Source: Polytrichum commune
Lineage: Eukaryota; Streptophyta; Polytrichopsida; Polytrichales; Polytrichaceae
NCBI GenBank assembly: GCA_950295325.1
Contig: OX485805.1
Coordinates: 13,813,501-13,877,500 of the forward strand
Direction of reading: 5' to 3'
Length of the DNA stretch: 64,000 nucleotides
The position numbers and the translations under genes were made by a program. A model generated the notes under the pieces. It saw only the letters and a program-made list of their open reading frames with translations. It was not told the origin of the DNA and ran no database searches. The first letter of the stretch is position 1. Each line of letters opens with the position of its first letter. Below are positions 12,111 through 23,409 of this stretch, piece by piece.

Positions 12111-13029
12111 AAAATTCTGGATTAAAAAACAATCATGCAAACCAATCTAAATTCAAGCATAGTATGAACTTTGATTGGTTTTACATTAGGCATATGAACT
12201 CCAAATTTGAAATTTCAAACTTCCACGTATGTACCTCCTAAATACCTTTGACTTAAAATTTTTTTTTTTTTATGGTGGGACTCCCTCATCCATCCCATCA
12301 TCCAAAGTTTTTGAAATAAGAATTCCACTAGTTGCCCCAAACATGAGAATTTTAATTTTTTGACCATTGGATTTTCTCAAAATTTGGTGAAATGGAAATA
12401 TTTTTACTCGCATGTCTTGATTTTCACATGCATGCGACTGGAATAAACATGTTGATGATAGTGGGTTGAATTGCCCTTGATGAGGGTGGTATGAAAGTTC
12501 CAAGTTCATTGCAATGCACTTCAGCAAAAAAAAGGTTAAGCACAAGTGAACCTCAAAATGCCCCTCCCCCCTCCACATTATTACTCTATGAATCATGGAA
12601 TTTGGACATTGGATGGAAATCCTAGGAGGACACAATCTTCAATTGCAAGATCCTCATTCATGATACAATCAACATGTATGTTATCGATAAATCATTCAAT
12701 AGCGGATCCCTCAAAGAAAACACCATAATTTTATCAAAGTAAACACATGGCTTAACCTAGACTCATACATGTCATCTTCAAAATGAGCTTAGGTGGTAAC
12801 CGAATATACTTACAAAACAAAATGTTGAAATTTTATTCCAATTGACACGAAGGAAGGCAAGAATCTTCCTCCGTCTTCACCTCCATCCAATGGTGAGTCC
12901 TCATTGCAAGCTTACACAAAGTTGGCAACCCAATTACCACCAAGTGAATGTAACAATAGACTAAAGTTAGAACTAAGTTGGGCAATAAAAATCCGGGTAA
13001 GAATTGAACATGTCAGAATTGCAAAGAGA

Positions 13030-13690
13030 AATTGCCCGACTACTGCAAGGGGACTCCTCCATGTGTTCTATTTGGGTCGGTGCCACAGTTCAAGTCCAAG
13101 TGCAAGTGCAACTTACTTGCAAGCAAGTTCAAGTGCAAGTGCAAGTGCAAGTGAGTGCATTCAGCCTAATCAAGCATAATGAAGCCTAAACAAGTGTAAT
13201 TAAGCACATCATTCCTCATATCTGAATTGAATTATGATTAAGTGCATTTAATAAATAATTAGGCTTATTTAATTTGAAAAGCATACTTTCTGATTTAATT
13301 GGGCTTAATTTTTATTAATTAGGATTATTTAGACTTAATTACATTTAATCACACTTAAGTACTTTGAGTGTATATGAATAATTTGTGAAAGTATAAGGTT
13401 TAATTCAAATAAAATAAAATAAATATACTATAAATAAATATGCTAATTTTAGTTCCATTTAGAATGACAAAGACCCTTTCAATGGTAAGTCACAAAAATT
13501 ATAACCTCAGTGTTAATGAGGGTTTTTTTTTACTTCCATGTTAATTACATACTTTATTGATGGTTTCACTTCAAAAAGGAAATCCAAGTCAATTGCTCAT
13601 TAACACAAGGGTCAGGCCAAGGCCGGGTCAGGTCAGGCTAGGGTCATGTTAGGCTAGGGTCAGGTTAGGCCAGGGTCGGGTCTCGTTTTT
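13030..13690 (+). repeat. Dispersed repeat R, copy 1
   Basis: It is nearly identical to 24098-25275 apart from the MITE insertion there. It opens with 'ctactgcaaggggactcctcc', has a CAAGTG-rich stretch, a long AT-rich body and a closing block of short 'gtcaggctag' repeats ending in GGGTCTCG and a T run. The segment 13330-13600 is also related to both arms of the foldback at 20310-21220. Type of element unknown. Confidence 0.7.
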
Positions 13691-14082
13691 TTGGTGATTT
13701 AGAGAGGGTTAACACTTATAGGTGTAACATTTATAGAAGGTGGATTGTATTTGGTACTTTATTATGCTGTGAAAGGGTTGGCTTGGGTCTAGGTCAGTGA
13801 GGCGTAACTGACGCAAAGACCAACTAGCCTACGCATCTACCCTAGATTGAGGTTCTACTCAATCCACTCAATCTACGCACCCTAAACACCCTAACCATAC
13901 GACCATCACCTACATAGCTCAACCGGGTCATGAATAATTCATGGGGTCGAATCCATCCATCCTTGGTTTCCATTGTCATCGAGTTACCATATTCCGAACA
14001 AGAGGCTGTTGTCCCATGTGCTTAAAAAAGGACAAGTGGGGGCGCCACATTTTCACCCTTCCGCATAAAGACCCCGAACTTG
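13691..14082. other. Gene-free stretch with a tRNA-like promoter signature
   Basis: No gene is visible. At 13913-13956 the plus strand has an A-box-like TAGCTCAACCGG and a B-box-like GGGTCGAATCC about 20 bases after it, with a short hairpin between. This could be a decayed tRNA-derived SINE head. It is too diverged to call a tRNA gene. Confidence 0.35.
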
Positions 14083-15205
14083 CAGTGGTGATTTTTCACA
14101 AGGTCCCCAACATGTTGAGGGACATATTCATTAAAAAAAAAACCTTTCTAGTGGACGGGTTCTTAAAAAATGAACCGGTTTTTGGACGTGTCAAATTCAT
14201 TTTGGACGGTTTCTAGAAATAACAAATTTTCTGATAATTTTTTTCCAAAAATATAAATGATACAAATATCAATTACATTATGTCATATATATGACATGTG
14301 AATATAAACATAATGCAATCAAACCACTAATACCCAATCAAAATATTTATCTTGAAGTGCTTGATTCACCTGCATACACTAATTCATCAACCACAAAATT
14401 TAGAACCTTTTTAACATGATGTCAAAGATTATAATTGAAGGCAAACTTAGCAATTGAATAAGAATTAGTATATATAAACATGCTCAAAATTTTAAAAATA
14501 AAGAGCTACTCACCCTTCAAAGAAGTGGATGAATTCTCCTATCCTTCATGTTTCTCCAAACAAGCATTACTGCATTCCAATTGATGTTTTCAACTAGAAT
14601 ATTTGCACATGAAATGCGCATCAAAGCATCTAAAGTCTTTAACTTCAAACTAGCACGTAGATGGCTTTTGATTAGGTTTTGTCTAGAAAAACCCCTCTTG
14701 TGGAGGGGATGCGGGTGGTGACGGACAGGCGATAATGGGTGATGGAAACACCTTGAGGATAGAGTGTGGCGAAAGAAATGGGAGATTGAAGGACAAGAAA
14801 TAAAAAGAAATGATGGTGGCAGAGGAAATTAAAATGGGGTGTATTGGAAAGATGAGAATTGACAGCAAAAGACAAATAATTGACGGGCATTGAAGGCATA
14901 ATTTGTGAAGATCCTATTGTTTGCAAGTGCAAACAGTCACATGTCACCATCTTTTGGTTTTTTGTTTTTTGTTTTTTGTTTTTTATTTATTTTACCAACA
15001 TTGTAAGAGACTTATTTATACGTATTGTGGGACATGTATTTTCATTTCCAAACCGGTTTTGGGACGGGTTGTTTTTTCTTTAACCTTTCCATGGATGGGT
15101 TGGTTTAGAAACAACCGGTTTTGGGACGGGTTGCAATTTTTTTTGCCTTTCAATTCAAGGTTTTTGGACGTGGATGGGCAAAAACTTTGTGAAAAATCAG
15201 CCCTG
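14083..15205 (+). mobile_element. hAT-like non-autonomous element (about 1.1 kb)
   Basis: The left end CAGTGGTGATTTTTCACAAG and the inverted right end CAGGGCTGATTTTTCACAAA form a ~20-bp terminal inverted repeat that starts CAG-G as in hAT elements. Subterminal motifs (AACCGGTTTTTGGACG, AACCGGTTTTGGGACGGG) repeat near both ends, at 14150-14215 and 15050-15170. The interior is AT-rich with no transposase. I do not see a matching 8-bp target duplication, so the edges or the class could be wrong. Confidence 0.6.
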
Positions 15206-15206
15206 C

Positions 15207-16923
15207 TGTGAGCCCAATGTTAGGCCCACATATGGTTTTAACCTTAAATTCATTAGAAATTTAGGCTTAGATTGAGGGGGAAATATTCAAAAGGATAAAA
15301 AGACTTAAGTTTCGTGTTAGGGTTTGAATTGAGTTAAGAACTGGAGTGGAGAGGACTTCAGTAACTTCAGTCTTGACGAATTAATTATTAGATTTAGTTA
15401 TGGATTAGGAAAGGTTAAGATTTGGGGGGAGCCAATTTAGATGGTAATTGGTTGGTTGAAGGCCGGGTTAAAAACTAATCCTTTGTGGAGGTGGAAGTGT
15501 GGCCCTCGGGTGATTGACTTTGAGGCGTGGCCTGGTGGTTTAGGGGCAAGTTAGTATCTGAATTAGGGGGGGTGGGTCACTGAGATCCGGATTACCTTCC
15601 GAACTCGGAACAGGGGAGTGTGTGTGGAATTGGGGGTGTGCTGGTTTTTGAGAGAGCAGAAGAGAGACGGAGGAGAAGGGAAGAGGGCGGCCAGGTGCGG
15701 CTGCCGCCAGCAATGTGAGCAAGATGAAGTGACGACGCAGGTAGGTTGAGGCTGCATTCGATGGCCTCAGGAGGATTGAAGGGAATCAAGCACGGCAAGC
15801 AGGCGAAGGGGGAGGCAGTTAGCTACACGACTGGGGAATCAAAGCAGGCAGCTTGGGTGCGCTGCCATTTGCTTGCACCAGAGTGAGATCTGGTTTGGCC
15901 GGGAAGGAGCACCATGCTTCTGGGGGATTCGGTGGTTGTGTATCAATAGCTTCCGCAATGCGAGCCCTCAGCTGGTCAGCGACTGGGGATTTGAGAATGC
16001 TGGAATCAGGCTGGGCTGGGATCCCAGATCAACCACCAAGAGCGCCTCCAGTTAACGGAAGAACGAGCAATCACAAGGCCCGGGAAGGGATGAGGAAAAG
16101 GGACGTGGCTCTGAATCGCTGATTGTGAAGCAGATCAAGAATGCAGGGTGAAGGGTGGAGCTGTCAAGGCCAGCTGAGGAGGGAATTCGGTTGCAGGGGC
16201 AGCGACAAAGAGGTGAACTCCTTCGAATTGAGAGCCTGGTCTGAAGAGCTGCGATTCAAGGGTGGGATTCTGTAAGTCAGTAAGGGTTGTTGGCTGGAGC
16301 CTAAGGGACAGTCAATCTGTACCTCTGGGGGCTCTCGATGAATTCAACCAAGTGTTGTTTCCGCTAAACCTTGGTTGGCTGAGGCTACCTTACTCTTCCA
16401 GCATTAAGTTGCTGCTGGTGTTCACTCTGGTTCACTGCCTGGTGAATTCGGGAATATTCCCAGTGGGAGTAACCGTGGCTGGAGGATTCCAGGGGGTTGG
16501 GCATAGGGTGTAGTTAGGACATTGAGGGATGAATAGCTAGTAGAAGGTGGAGGGGCCTGTGTTGACTTGGGTTAAGTAGTTAGAATTTAGTGGGAGGAGA
16601 GTGTGGCATTCCACCGTGTGGGTGGTGCCTCTCAATGCCATGAGGAGTGGCCTTAGAATATTGTGTGGATCTAGGTTGGTTTGGAATTGATGTGATTGTG
16701 GCTAATAGTGGGAAGTGCAATAAGCAACAACCACAAGAGTAACAAAAGTATTCTTGAATACTGTGATCTTTAGTTGCATGAATAAAGCCTTGTGTTCAAT
16801 ATTCATATGGGTTGATTATTGGGGGCTTGGTCATGTGGGCTAAGTGGGATCAACCGAGGTGTATGTGAGCTTAGGGCTTTCACCCGGACTACAACGCATA
16901 AGGGTCGATGTTTGGGCTTCACA
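15207..16923 (+). mobile_element. LTR-like element L4 (about 1.7 kb)
   Basis: It starts TGTGAGCCCAATGTTAGGCC, one base after the hAT-like element, and ends ...TTTGGGCTTCACA. The 3' end carries the CACCCGGACTACAACGC block, which matches L2 near 35245. The middle (about 15480-16330) is GC-richer than its surroundings and holds ORFs of up to about 90 codons with no recognisable motif. The conserved peptide motif of L1-L3 is not visible here. A solo LTR is likely. Confidence 0.6.
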
Positions 16924-18667
16924 CTTGCCGAACCTGACTTCATTCCCCACTCGATTCCTCCTCATCGAGCGTACTTGGTGACCAACCACCCTTGGGGAGG
17001 AAAAAACTAAACTAAAGGGTATTCAGTTGTTTAAATTCATCCTTTTTTATCCAACTCTCATTCGTAACAAATATATTGTTACGATTGGCAGCGTGCAATA
17101 GATGAAGTGCCCAAATCGAGTTAATATGGACTAGTTAACAAGTTGAACATACATTTATGCAAGGTTTGTGTGTTTTATGTGGTCACTCTTCTTGACCAAA
17201 CACATGTATTTGAGTGTAAAGTGACAAGGTTTACATTTCAAGAATGGACACTGAGAAGACATGTGTTGCATTTACATTAGCATATGTGCTCATCATATTT
17301 TAACTAGTTTGAGTTTCATCAATGAAGTAATTGGGAGGGCCCACATGATCACCTAAAGAAAATTGTGGAGAATATTTCATCATGACACCCTTTGCTTTTG
17401 CATTTTAATTATGATCCAAATACTTGTAGTAACATTGCACACGTTGTTCTCTATCTAGAATGTGTACTATCATGTTCGATTCTACAAAAGTAGGTGGAAT
17501 AACACTCATGGATCATATTTATATTTGGTAAGCCGAATTCTCCACAAAACAGAATTGTATTCTTTACAAATTCTACACATAAAAAACTCCAACATGATAG
17601 ACAAATGTTTTATATTTAGGTAGACTAATTGTGCATTTGAATGATGTTAATGCCGTTGCTCATATGCGAAAAGTAAAAGAGAAGGCAATCCACCACAACT
17701 TAAAGGTCTTATGTTCAATAATATAGTGGAGTTAATCTTGTGCCTAATTTGATGAGCACATGCATATAATGCTTGACATGTGAAGCAGTCGTAGTTGGAG
17801 CATATCGCAAAAGAAGAAGGGGGGCATCATTGAGTAGAACATATGGGTGAAACATTATAGGGCAAAAGAAAAGGGACAGGCATGTGTTATACACATGCTC
17901 AGTGCTCATTAGTCGTGTCTTAAAATAACTTGGTGAACAAAGCACTATCCAGGAAATTGCATCGTGATTCCGAGCTGTAAGAAACCGAATCAATTATCGT
18001 AGTGCAACCTCTCATCTTAAAAGCAACCATACACTCTGCTATAACTTCGGTAATTTGACAAACGGAAAGTGACACCACATCCTTCAGGGAAATATAAAAC
18101 CCATTACAGTCTTCGACGACAGAACCAATAGAACAAGAACCTTTACCTCTGCAGCTGAACTCCCGCTAACATGGGGTCAAAACCCTCGAAGATGGCATTT
18201 CCTACGCTTTCAGAAGTATGTGACCTATAATTCACACTCCGCTCCTCTGTACCAAGTAATCTGTAAGGCAACCACCAAGGGCACTCAGCAGCGTGAGAGG
18301 CCAATTCAAATATTCATGTGCCATATACTTGAACATAATTCTGTTTAACTTGATCCACCCTATACACTGCAAGTTTTAGCTATTCTTGAACTACTACCAT
18401 GCATAAATCAAAGGGAAAGTATGCCCTGACTCAACAAGAAGGCGCTCTTGATGATCTGAGCAAGGTAGGAAATAGGAGATTGAACTCCGATAAGAGATCG
18501 GCAATCTTTTCTCATCATGAGCACATGAGGAGCAGATATGAAAGAGCTTCAATCCCTCTGCACACCCTAACTCTCAAACTTGGCGTAGTCCAGCTCAAAA
18601 TCTGCAGTGCTTCCTGTGAGTGATCGTGACCCTAATTTTGGATTTGATAGAATAATCATCAGCAAAT

Positions 18668-18916
18668 ATGGCAGCGACGACGGTGATTGTGAACCACACC
18701 CAAGAGCCACTGCACGTGAAAGTGGTGAACCAACCCCATTTTGCGGACTTGACGACGGTGGAAAAGGGGGCCAAGTACAAAACCACAACGAACACTCGGC
18801 TTGACTTGAGATCAGTACTGTCACAGCTTCAAGCTTGGGTTACCGCAAAATGTGCCGACTTCCAACGATGTGGGAGGCAAACGCAAATTCTAAGTACCTA
18901 TCTTACATCTAAGTAG
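18668..18916 (+). CDS. Small ORF, possible first exon or gene fragment
   Basis: The ORF starts MAATTVIVNHTQEPLHVKVV and runs 82 codons. The first ~44 residues look like real protein (balanced composition, good start), while the rest (after about 18799) reads like non-coding sequence. It is therefore probably the first exon of a gene or a truncated copy whose remainder is lost. There is no strong GT donor just after residue 44. D2 has the same region (49483-49660) but has lost the start codon and the first ~20 residues. It lies convergent to the minus-strand gene ending at 19032. I do not recognise the family with confidence. Confidence 0.35.
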   Translation: MAATTVIVNHTQEPLHVKVVNQPHFADLTTVEKGAKYKTTTNTRLDLRSVLSQLQAWVTAKCADFQRCGRQTQILSTYLTSK

Positions 18917-19031
18917 TGCTACAGACACCCTGCCCTGTACAAGTAATCACATGTTTATTATCGCAAAAACTCTCAGATCTCAAGCCTATCTCCAGCCAGC
19001 TTCATTCAAGATTCCTGCAGGCCTGATATTA

Positions 19032-19882
19032 TTAAGCCATGAGATCAATGGCGAGCTGCTGCAGGAAGGGCAAGTACACAGAAGGGGCGTGGTAAGCAAA
19101 CGTTCCCAAAGGCTGTGCATCCATGTCCCTTGCCAACATCACCATCGACTTCGCATAGTTCATGGGCTTCGTCATGAACTCACCCTCCACAGTCCGAGAC
19201 GTGGCTGTCGCGGGGGACACAAGGGAGAGGTGACGAGCACTTTCTTCGACGTACTCCAGGAGCTTCAGCACCGAAGCCAAGGATCCAGCCTTCGAATTGT
19301 CATCCAGATGTTTGCGAATGCCCGTCATCATGGAAAGGTTACCGCTCTGCAGGGCGGCACCTCGCAATTTGCTGGCCACCCGCAGCGCAGCTTTAGAGAG
19401 CTCGGAGTTGCCCTCGCTGTTGATGCCAAGGCCTGGATCAGGACAGATTCCACGAGTAAAAAAACCTCAGCAAGGAGAGGGTCAAACTAGATCATCGCGA
19501 CGTCCTCTTTCTCATATGATCGATGTATTGGCTGATCAGCCAATACATCATGAGAGAGACAATATACCCATAAAACCTGGACAAAGATCTAGTGTTTCTA
19601 CATCCAAAAAGAAAGAATTACTGAGAAGTTATGCTCCAAATTCCCCTAGAAGCTGGTATAAATAAACATTGAAGATGAAACCTGTAACTAGATCTCGTCA
19701 ATTAAATTCCAAACGATAAGTTAGACTTGCAGAAAATCGATGAAAAGTGACTGTGTATACACATCGGAGGATCACAAATGTATGAGTCTACAACTGGCAG
19801 GTTCATAATCTAAACCCTTAATCCGGTCCCCAGCTTCATCTAATGTACCTGGCCTTTCACCGATGTCATGGAACGCTGCCAT
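19032..19882 (-). CDS. Two-exon gene of unknown function (155 aa)
   Basis: Exon 1 is 19849-19882 (MAAFHDIGERP plus one base), exon 2 is 19032-19465, and the 383-base intron has donor AG|GTACAT and a pyrimidine-rich acceptor ending CTGAG. The splice keeps the frame exactly, giving 155 codons plus stop. The protein is soluble-looking, mostly helical in composition, with no signal peptide or membrane segment. Its most striking part is the C-terminus (FMTKPMNYAKSMVMLARDMD... ending AIDLMA), which is preserved almost unchanged in copy D2. A TATA box (20191-20199) and a CCAAT box lie upstream on the same strand in a CpG-rich stretch. I do not recognise the family. The gene model is well supported by splice logic and by the paralogue; expression is unknown. 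Confidence 0.6.
19522..19549. repeat. Perfect 28-bp palindrome in the D1 intron
   Basis: GATGTATTGGCTGA and its exact complement meet at TGATCA. D2 has only one arm (ATGTATTGGCTGAGAGAGAC near 50270), so the palindrome arose with the extra ~190 bases present only in D1. Confidence 0.9.
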
Positions 19883-20159
19883 GATTTCTTCTCCAAGAAG
19901 TGGTCCGTCTTCTTCTCCTTACAATTGTGTCACTGCTAGCTCCTGCAGCCCCGGCCTTCAACCCAAACAGCCAACCACACCTGCACAGGTGGACGACACT
20001 CAGAATACTCAGCTGGACACTCCGATGAACGAACGACACCCAGTGAGCCTGCCTCGACGGCGGACCACACTCACGCGAGTCTCGGCACACTCGGCACTCG
20101 GTCGTAAGCCGCGATCGGCTCTCGCGACGGACAACAAACGCACGCTTGCTGCAGTTACA

Positions 20160-20225
20160 GAAGAACCCTCGTCGTCGCTGCAAAGGGCTCCTTTATACCT
20201 TGAGGCCCCGGCCAATGACGTGTGA
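20160..20225 (-). promoter_or_regulatory. Core promoter of the two-exon gene
   Basis: On the minus strand, ATTGG (CCAAT box, complement at 20212-20216) is followed by GGTATAAAGGAGC (TATA box, complement of 20191-20199). The predicted start site near 20165 leaves a ~280-base 5' leader before the ATG at 19882. The flanking 19990-20220 is unusually CpG-rich for the window. D2 lacks this promoter. Confidence 0.5.
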
Positions 20226-20309
20226 ATTGCCACAAATCCTTACCAATACGTGTAAATCGGCAGACATTAAGTCCCCCCATACGAACTATGGGAGGTGTCA
20301 GATCCAGGC

Positions 20310-21220
20310 GGGGCAGCCTCCTCGGAAATTTCCGAACCCGACCGAAAACTGCTGCCCGCCCCGCCCAACTTTGGAAAAAATATTGCTCTTGCATTCTTGA
20401 AGGCCCGCTTGACTACAAATCCCATATTGAGTGCACTTCACCTTCAAGGTCTAAAATCCAATATATATGTGCACTTCCCACTAGTAAATAACAATTCATT
20501 GGGATATCATTTCGGAAGTGAAAACCATCAATGAAGTATGTAATTAACTTGGAGGTCAAATAAAATTACAAAATCCTCTTTAACATTGAGGTTATAATTT
20601 TTATGACTTACCAATTGAAATTGTCTTTGTCATTCTAAAGTGAAACCTAAATTTAGTGTGCTGATTTAGTATGTATATTTTATAATAGTTTAGTAATGCC
20701 ATCTACTTTCACAAGTATTCATACACATTCAAATCAATTAATGTAATTACTGGAATTAATTAATTAGACTTAATTACATTAAATCACACTTAATTGGTTT
20801 GAATGTGTATGAATACTTGTGAAAGTAGATGGCATTACTAAATTAATTGTAAAATATGCATACTAAATCAGCACACTAAATTTAGGTTTCACTTTAGAAT
20901 GACAAAGACAATTTCAATTGGTAAGTCATAAAAATTATAACCTCAATGTTAAAGAGGATTTTGTAATTTTATTTGACCTCCAAGTTAATTACATACTTCA
21001 TTGATGGTTTCACTTCCGGAATGATATCCCAATGAATTGTTATTTACTAGTGGGAAGTGCACAAATATATTGGATTTTAGACCTTGAAGGTGAAGTGCAC
21101 TCAATATGGGATTTGTAGTCAAGCGGCCTTCAAGAATGCAAGAGCAATATTTTTTTCGAAGTTGGGCAGGGCGGGTAGCAGTTTTCGGTCAGGTTCATAA
21201 ATTTCCGAGGAGGTTGCCCC
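20310..21220. mobile_element. Foldback element, arms about 430-450 bp
   Basis: The left arm from GGGGCAGCCTCCTCGGAAAT is repeated inverted up to ATTTCCGAGGAGGTTGCCCC at 21220. The centre lies near 20765 with little or no spacer. ORFs inside are mirror images and not genes. Each arm contains a ~250-base block related to dispersed repeat R (13330-13600). The right end is directly against the LTR-like element L3. No target duplication is visible. Confidence 0.85.
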
Positions 21221-22600
21221 TGTGAGGCCAAACCCATCACCCTTAAGCGTCCTAGTCCAGGTGATGGTGTTGAGAATCACATGTATTGTTTGTATCGAAA
21301 GAATGATCTCTTTGCATCCAAAGGCGTTCATGTCATTTTGAATCACTTTGTTTATTAGTGGTAGCCCCTTGGCTTTGGGCCGCGTTGGCCTTCTCAAGGG
21401 TCCAACTGGCGGCCTTGGCAACACAAGCTCTCAAGGATATTCCCCTTTGGCCTTTGATTATCCTCTTCGTTACTTGAACCTTGCTAGAGTCTTCCGCTTT
21501 CTCCATCGGCCTAACCTCCTTTGTCTCGCCAATGTGGATGTCCTGCGCTTTCTCCATTAATAATGCAAGTGATTGATTTTTACCAAAGAGGACGTAAGTG
21601 TTAAAAAACACTACCTCAATGGTTACTCAAAAATACAATTGCCTTAAAGGCCACACGTGAATCTTAACTAGCTTAATGAGCCTAATTACTTATCTATCAC
21701 TAATCACAACCTAATGTTGTTTCTGCCTCATGTGCCAATACCCACTTTTCGGATTAGCTTGCTAATCACCTAGTCCACCCTTGGCCGATCAATTACCCGG
21801 TCTCGGTGCAGCCTGGTACCCGGTATCCTGGCCAACTTCGGCTGCCCAGCAGCTTAGCCTCCTTCGGCTCAGATTTAGACACAATCTAACCCGGACCTCC
21901 TAGCAAGGTCCTCAACCCACACTAATCAAGGGCATACTAACCACACCTTAAGTCACACTATAATGTGCACCCTTAACTACTAATCGGATGTTTGTTTCTA
22001 ATTTCTTTTTGTGTTTTTTTGGCTACTCAACTAACATTACTCCCTAACCTTACTAAGACTAACTAATCCACACACGTGGCTTTCAAGCTCTAAGAGCTAG
22101 CCCCCTTTAGAACACTTGAGAGAGAGAGCTTAACTAATTAACTTTACTAAAAACTAATAACCCACACACGTGGCTCAAGCTCTTAAGAGCTTGCTCCCTT
22201 GAGAGCGCTTGATGGAGAGAGAGGTAAATGAGAGAAAAAAAATACCTTAAGTAGCAAAGAAGGAGAGAGGGAGAGAGAGGTGAGGATAGGGTGAGAGGAT
22301 TAGCACCTCCAATCACAACCCTTTAACCCTCTCCTCCAAAGTAGGGACTAATCCCCATCCACAAAGCTTCCTCCTTCCTAAACCAACAAGGTGGATCCAA
22401 AAGTGGGCATTTAACCCGCGGAGCTCACCTTGCCTCACCTTACCCCCTACTCACAATATCAAGGCATTCTCTTATTGAAATCAAACCTTGAAATAATCAC
22501 ACAACACCACCTAATGCCTAAAGTTAAATCCACACCACACTTCACTCTTTTTATGTTTTGTGAATAATTTCAATGTCAAATTTCAACAAAGAAATATTTT
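21221..22600 (-). mobile_element. LTR-like element L3
   Basis: On the minus strand its 3' end reads CGCTTAAGGGTGATGGGTTTGGCCTCACA in segments matching L2 (35259-35286). Its 5' part (22160-22570) matches L2 at 33660-34075, including an 18-bp palindrome CAAGCTCTTAAGAGCTTG. The extreme 5' end is lost where the 22.6-kb inverted repeat begins. The conserved motif at 21390-21446 reads RGISLRACVAKAASWTLEK. It is not a gene in its own right. Confidence 0.7.
21390..21446 (-). other. Conserved short coding-like motif in L3
   Basis: RGISLRACVAKAASWTLEK, the L3 counterpart of the motif at 4703-4759 (L1) and 35052-35108 (L2). It lies in an open minus-strand frame of 92 codons (21333-21611). Confidence 0.5.
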
Positions 22601-23130
22601 TGAAATAAAATATGATGATTTTTTTAAGCAAACCATATCCATTGGATTATGTGGAAATTTGAACGGCTCTATGCTAGATTATGTTAGATCCATTGGATTA
22701 TGTTAGATTTAGTGATTCGACCTACCTTCTTGGCCCTACGACCTTTACATATGGGAAAATTGGCCCTTATTATAATCTTATTATAATATGTAGTTAAGGC
22801 CGACCTCCAACCCAAAAAGGACTGAAATTAATTTCATGCAATCGACCTCAAGGGGAACTGGCCCGGCCTCTAGGTGTAAAGCGGCCCTAAGGGCCGCTTT
22901 ACACCTAGAGGCCGGGCCAATTGCACAAAATTTCAGCCTTTTTTGGGTTGGAGGCCGGCCTCTACTACACATTATAATAAGATTATACCGGGGGCCAATT
23001 TTCCCATATGTAAAGGCCCTCGGGCCAAGAAGCCAAGCTTATTCAAAAAAATTAGCCTAATCCAACGGATGTAGCATAATCTAAGATAGAGCCTTTAGAT
23101 TCCACATAATCCAATGGATCTAGTTCACTT
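22600..23130. repeat. Inverted repeat, arms about 250 bp, palindromic centre at 22889
   Basis: The left arm (22600-22887) and right arm (22891-23130) share blocks such as 'atccattggattatgtgga', 'tttacatatgggaaaattgg' and 'ataatcttattataat' in mirror order, with substitutions. The centre GCGGCCCTAAGGGCCGC is perfect. Reading outward from the centre on each side gives a hAT-like terminus (GGGCCGCTTTACACCTAGAG), so two related elements appear to lie end to end. Confidence 0.75.
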
Positions 23131-23409
23131 TAAAAAATTATACTTTATTTAAGAAGATTTTTTTAGTGGAATATGACATTGGCCTCTAGGCCAAGAATTG
23201 GCCTTCCATTTTGGGTGCACCCAATTCAACAAGCTCGGGCCGTGTCATAACATACATTTTTTAATTTAAAAAATCATACCACCAAATCGGCCCGGCCTCT
23301 AGATGTAAAGGGGTTGGGGCCGATTTGAGCCTTTTGACCAATCACAAATGAGGATTTCAAGCCTCTTACACAACGAATTGGCCCGGCCTCTAAGTGTAAA
23401 CCGCCCCTA
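22888..23409. mobile_element. hAT-like MITE with ~30-bp terminal inverted repeats
   Basis: The left end GGGCCGCTTTACACCTAGAG continues GCCGGGCCAATT. The right end read inverted is GGGGCGGTTTACACTTAGAG, also continuing GCCGGGCCAATT. The interior is non-coding. It shares its left terminus with the mirror copy at 22889 and its right terminus abuts the next element at 23409. Confidence 0.65.

Larger units (their letters stand above)
5351..12960 (+). repeat. Duplicated unit A (about 7.6 kb)
   Basis: Unit A aligns from end to end with 30363-41906 (unit B) once the LINE and LTR-like insertions in B and the SINE in A are set aside. From 8017 it also aligns with 60552-64000 (unit C). Homology with B stops near 12940 ('aatgtaacaata'). 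The unit contains short MITEs, a hAT-like end, a decayed LINE 3' end and a long AT-rich non-coding tail, and no intact gene. It is probably an old composite repeat spread by segmental duplication or by a mobile element I cannot identify. Confidence 0.8.
16989..20000. repeat. Segmental duplicate D1 (partner D2 at 48281-50560)
   Basis: D1 and D2 share sequence from CCCTTGGGGAGGAAAAAACT through the two-exon minus-strand gene. D2 lacks about 17900-18205 and about 18487-18727 of D1. It also lacks the palindromic insertion after 19535 and everything beyond about 20000. The stretch 16989-18600 contains no gene I can support. Confidence 0.8.

Noticed and set aside
13865-13900. CCCTAAAC-like words suggesting an interstitial telomere repeat
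   Set aside because: Only two or three imperfect words occur, with no run of CCCTAAA.
15540-16513. GC-rich ORFs inside L4 as possible genes
   Set aside because: Multiple overlapping short frames on both strands, no motifs, no consistent coding pattern.
20155-20534. Several overlapping ORFs on both strands
   Set aside because: They lie in the CpG-rich promoter/leader and the foldback arm, mirror each other and have no motifs.
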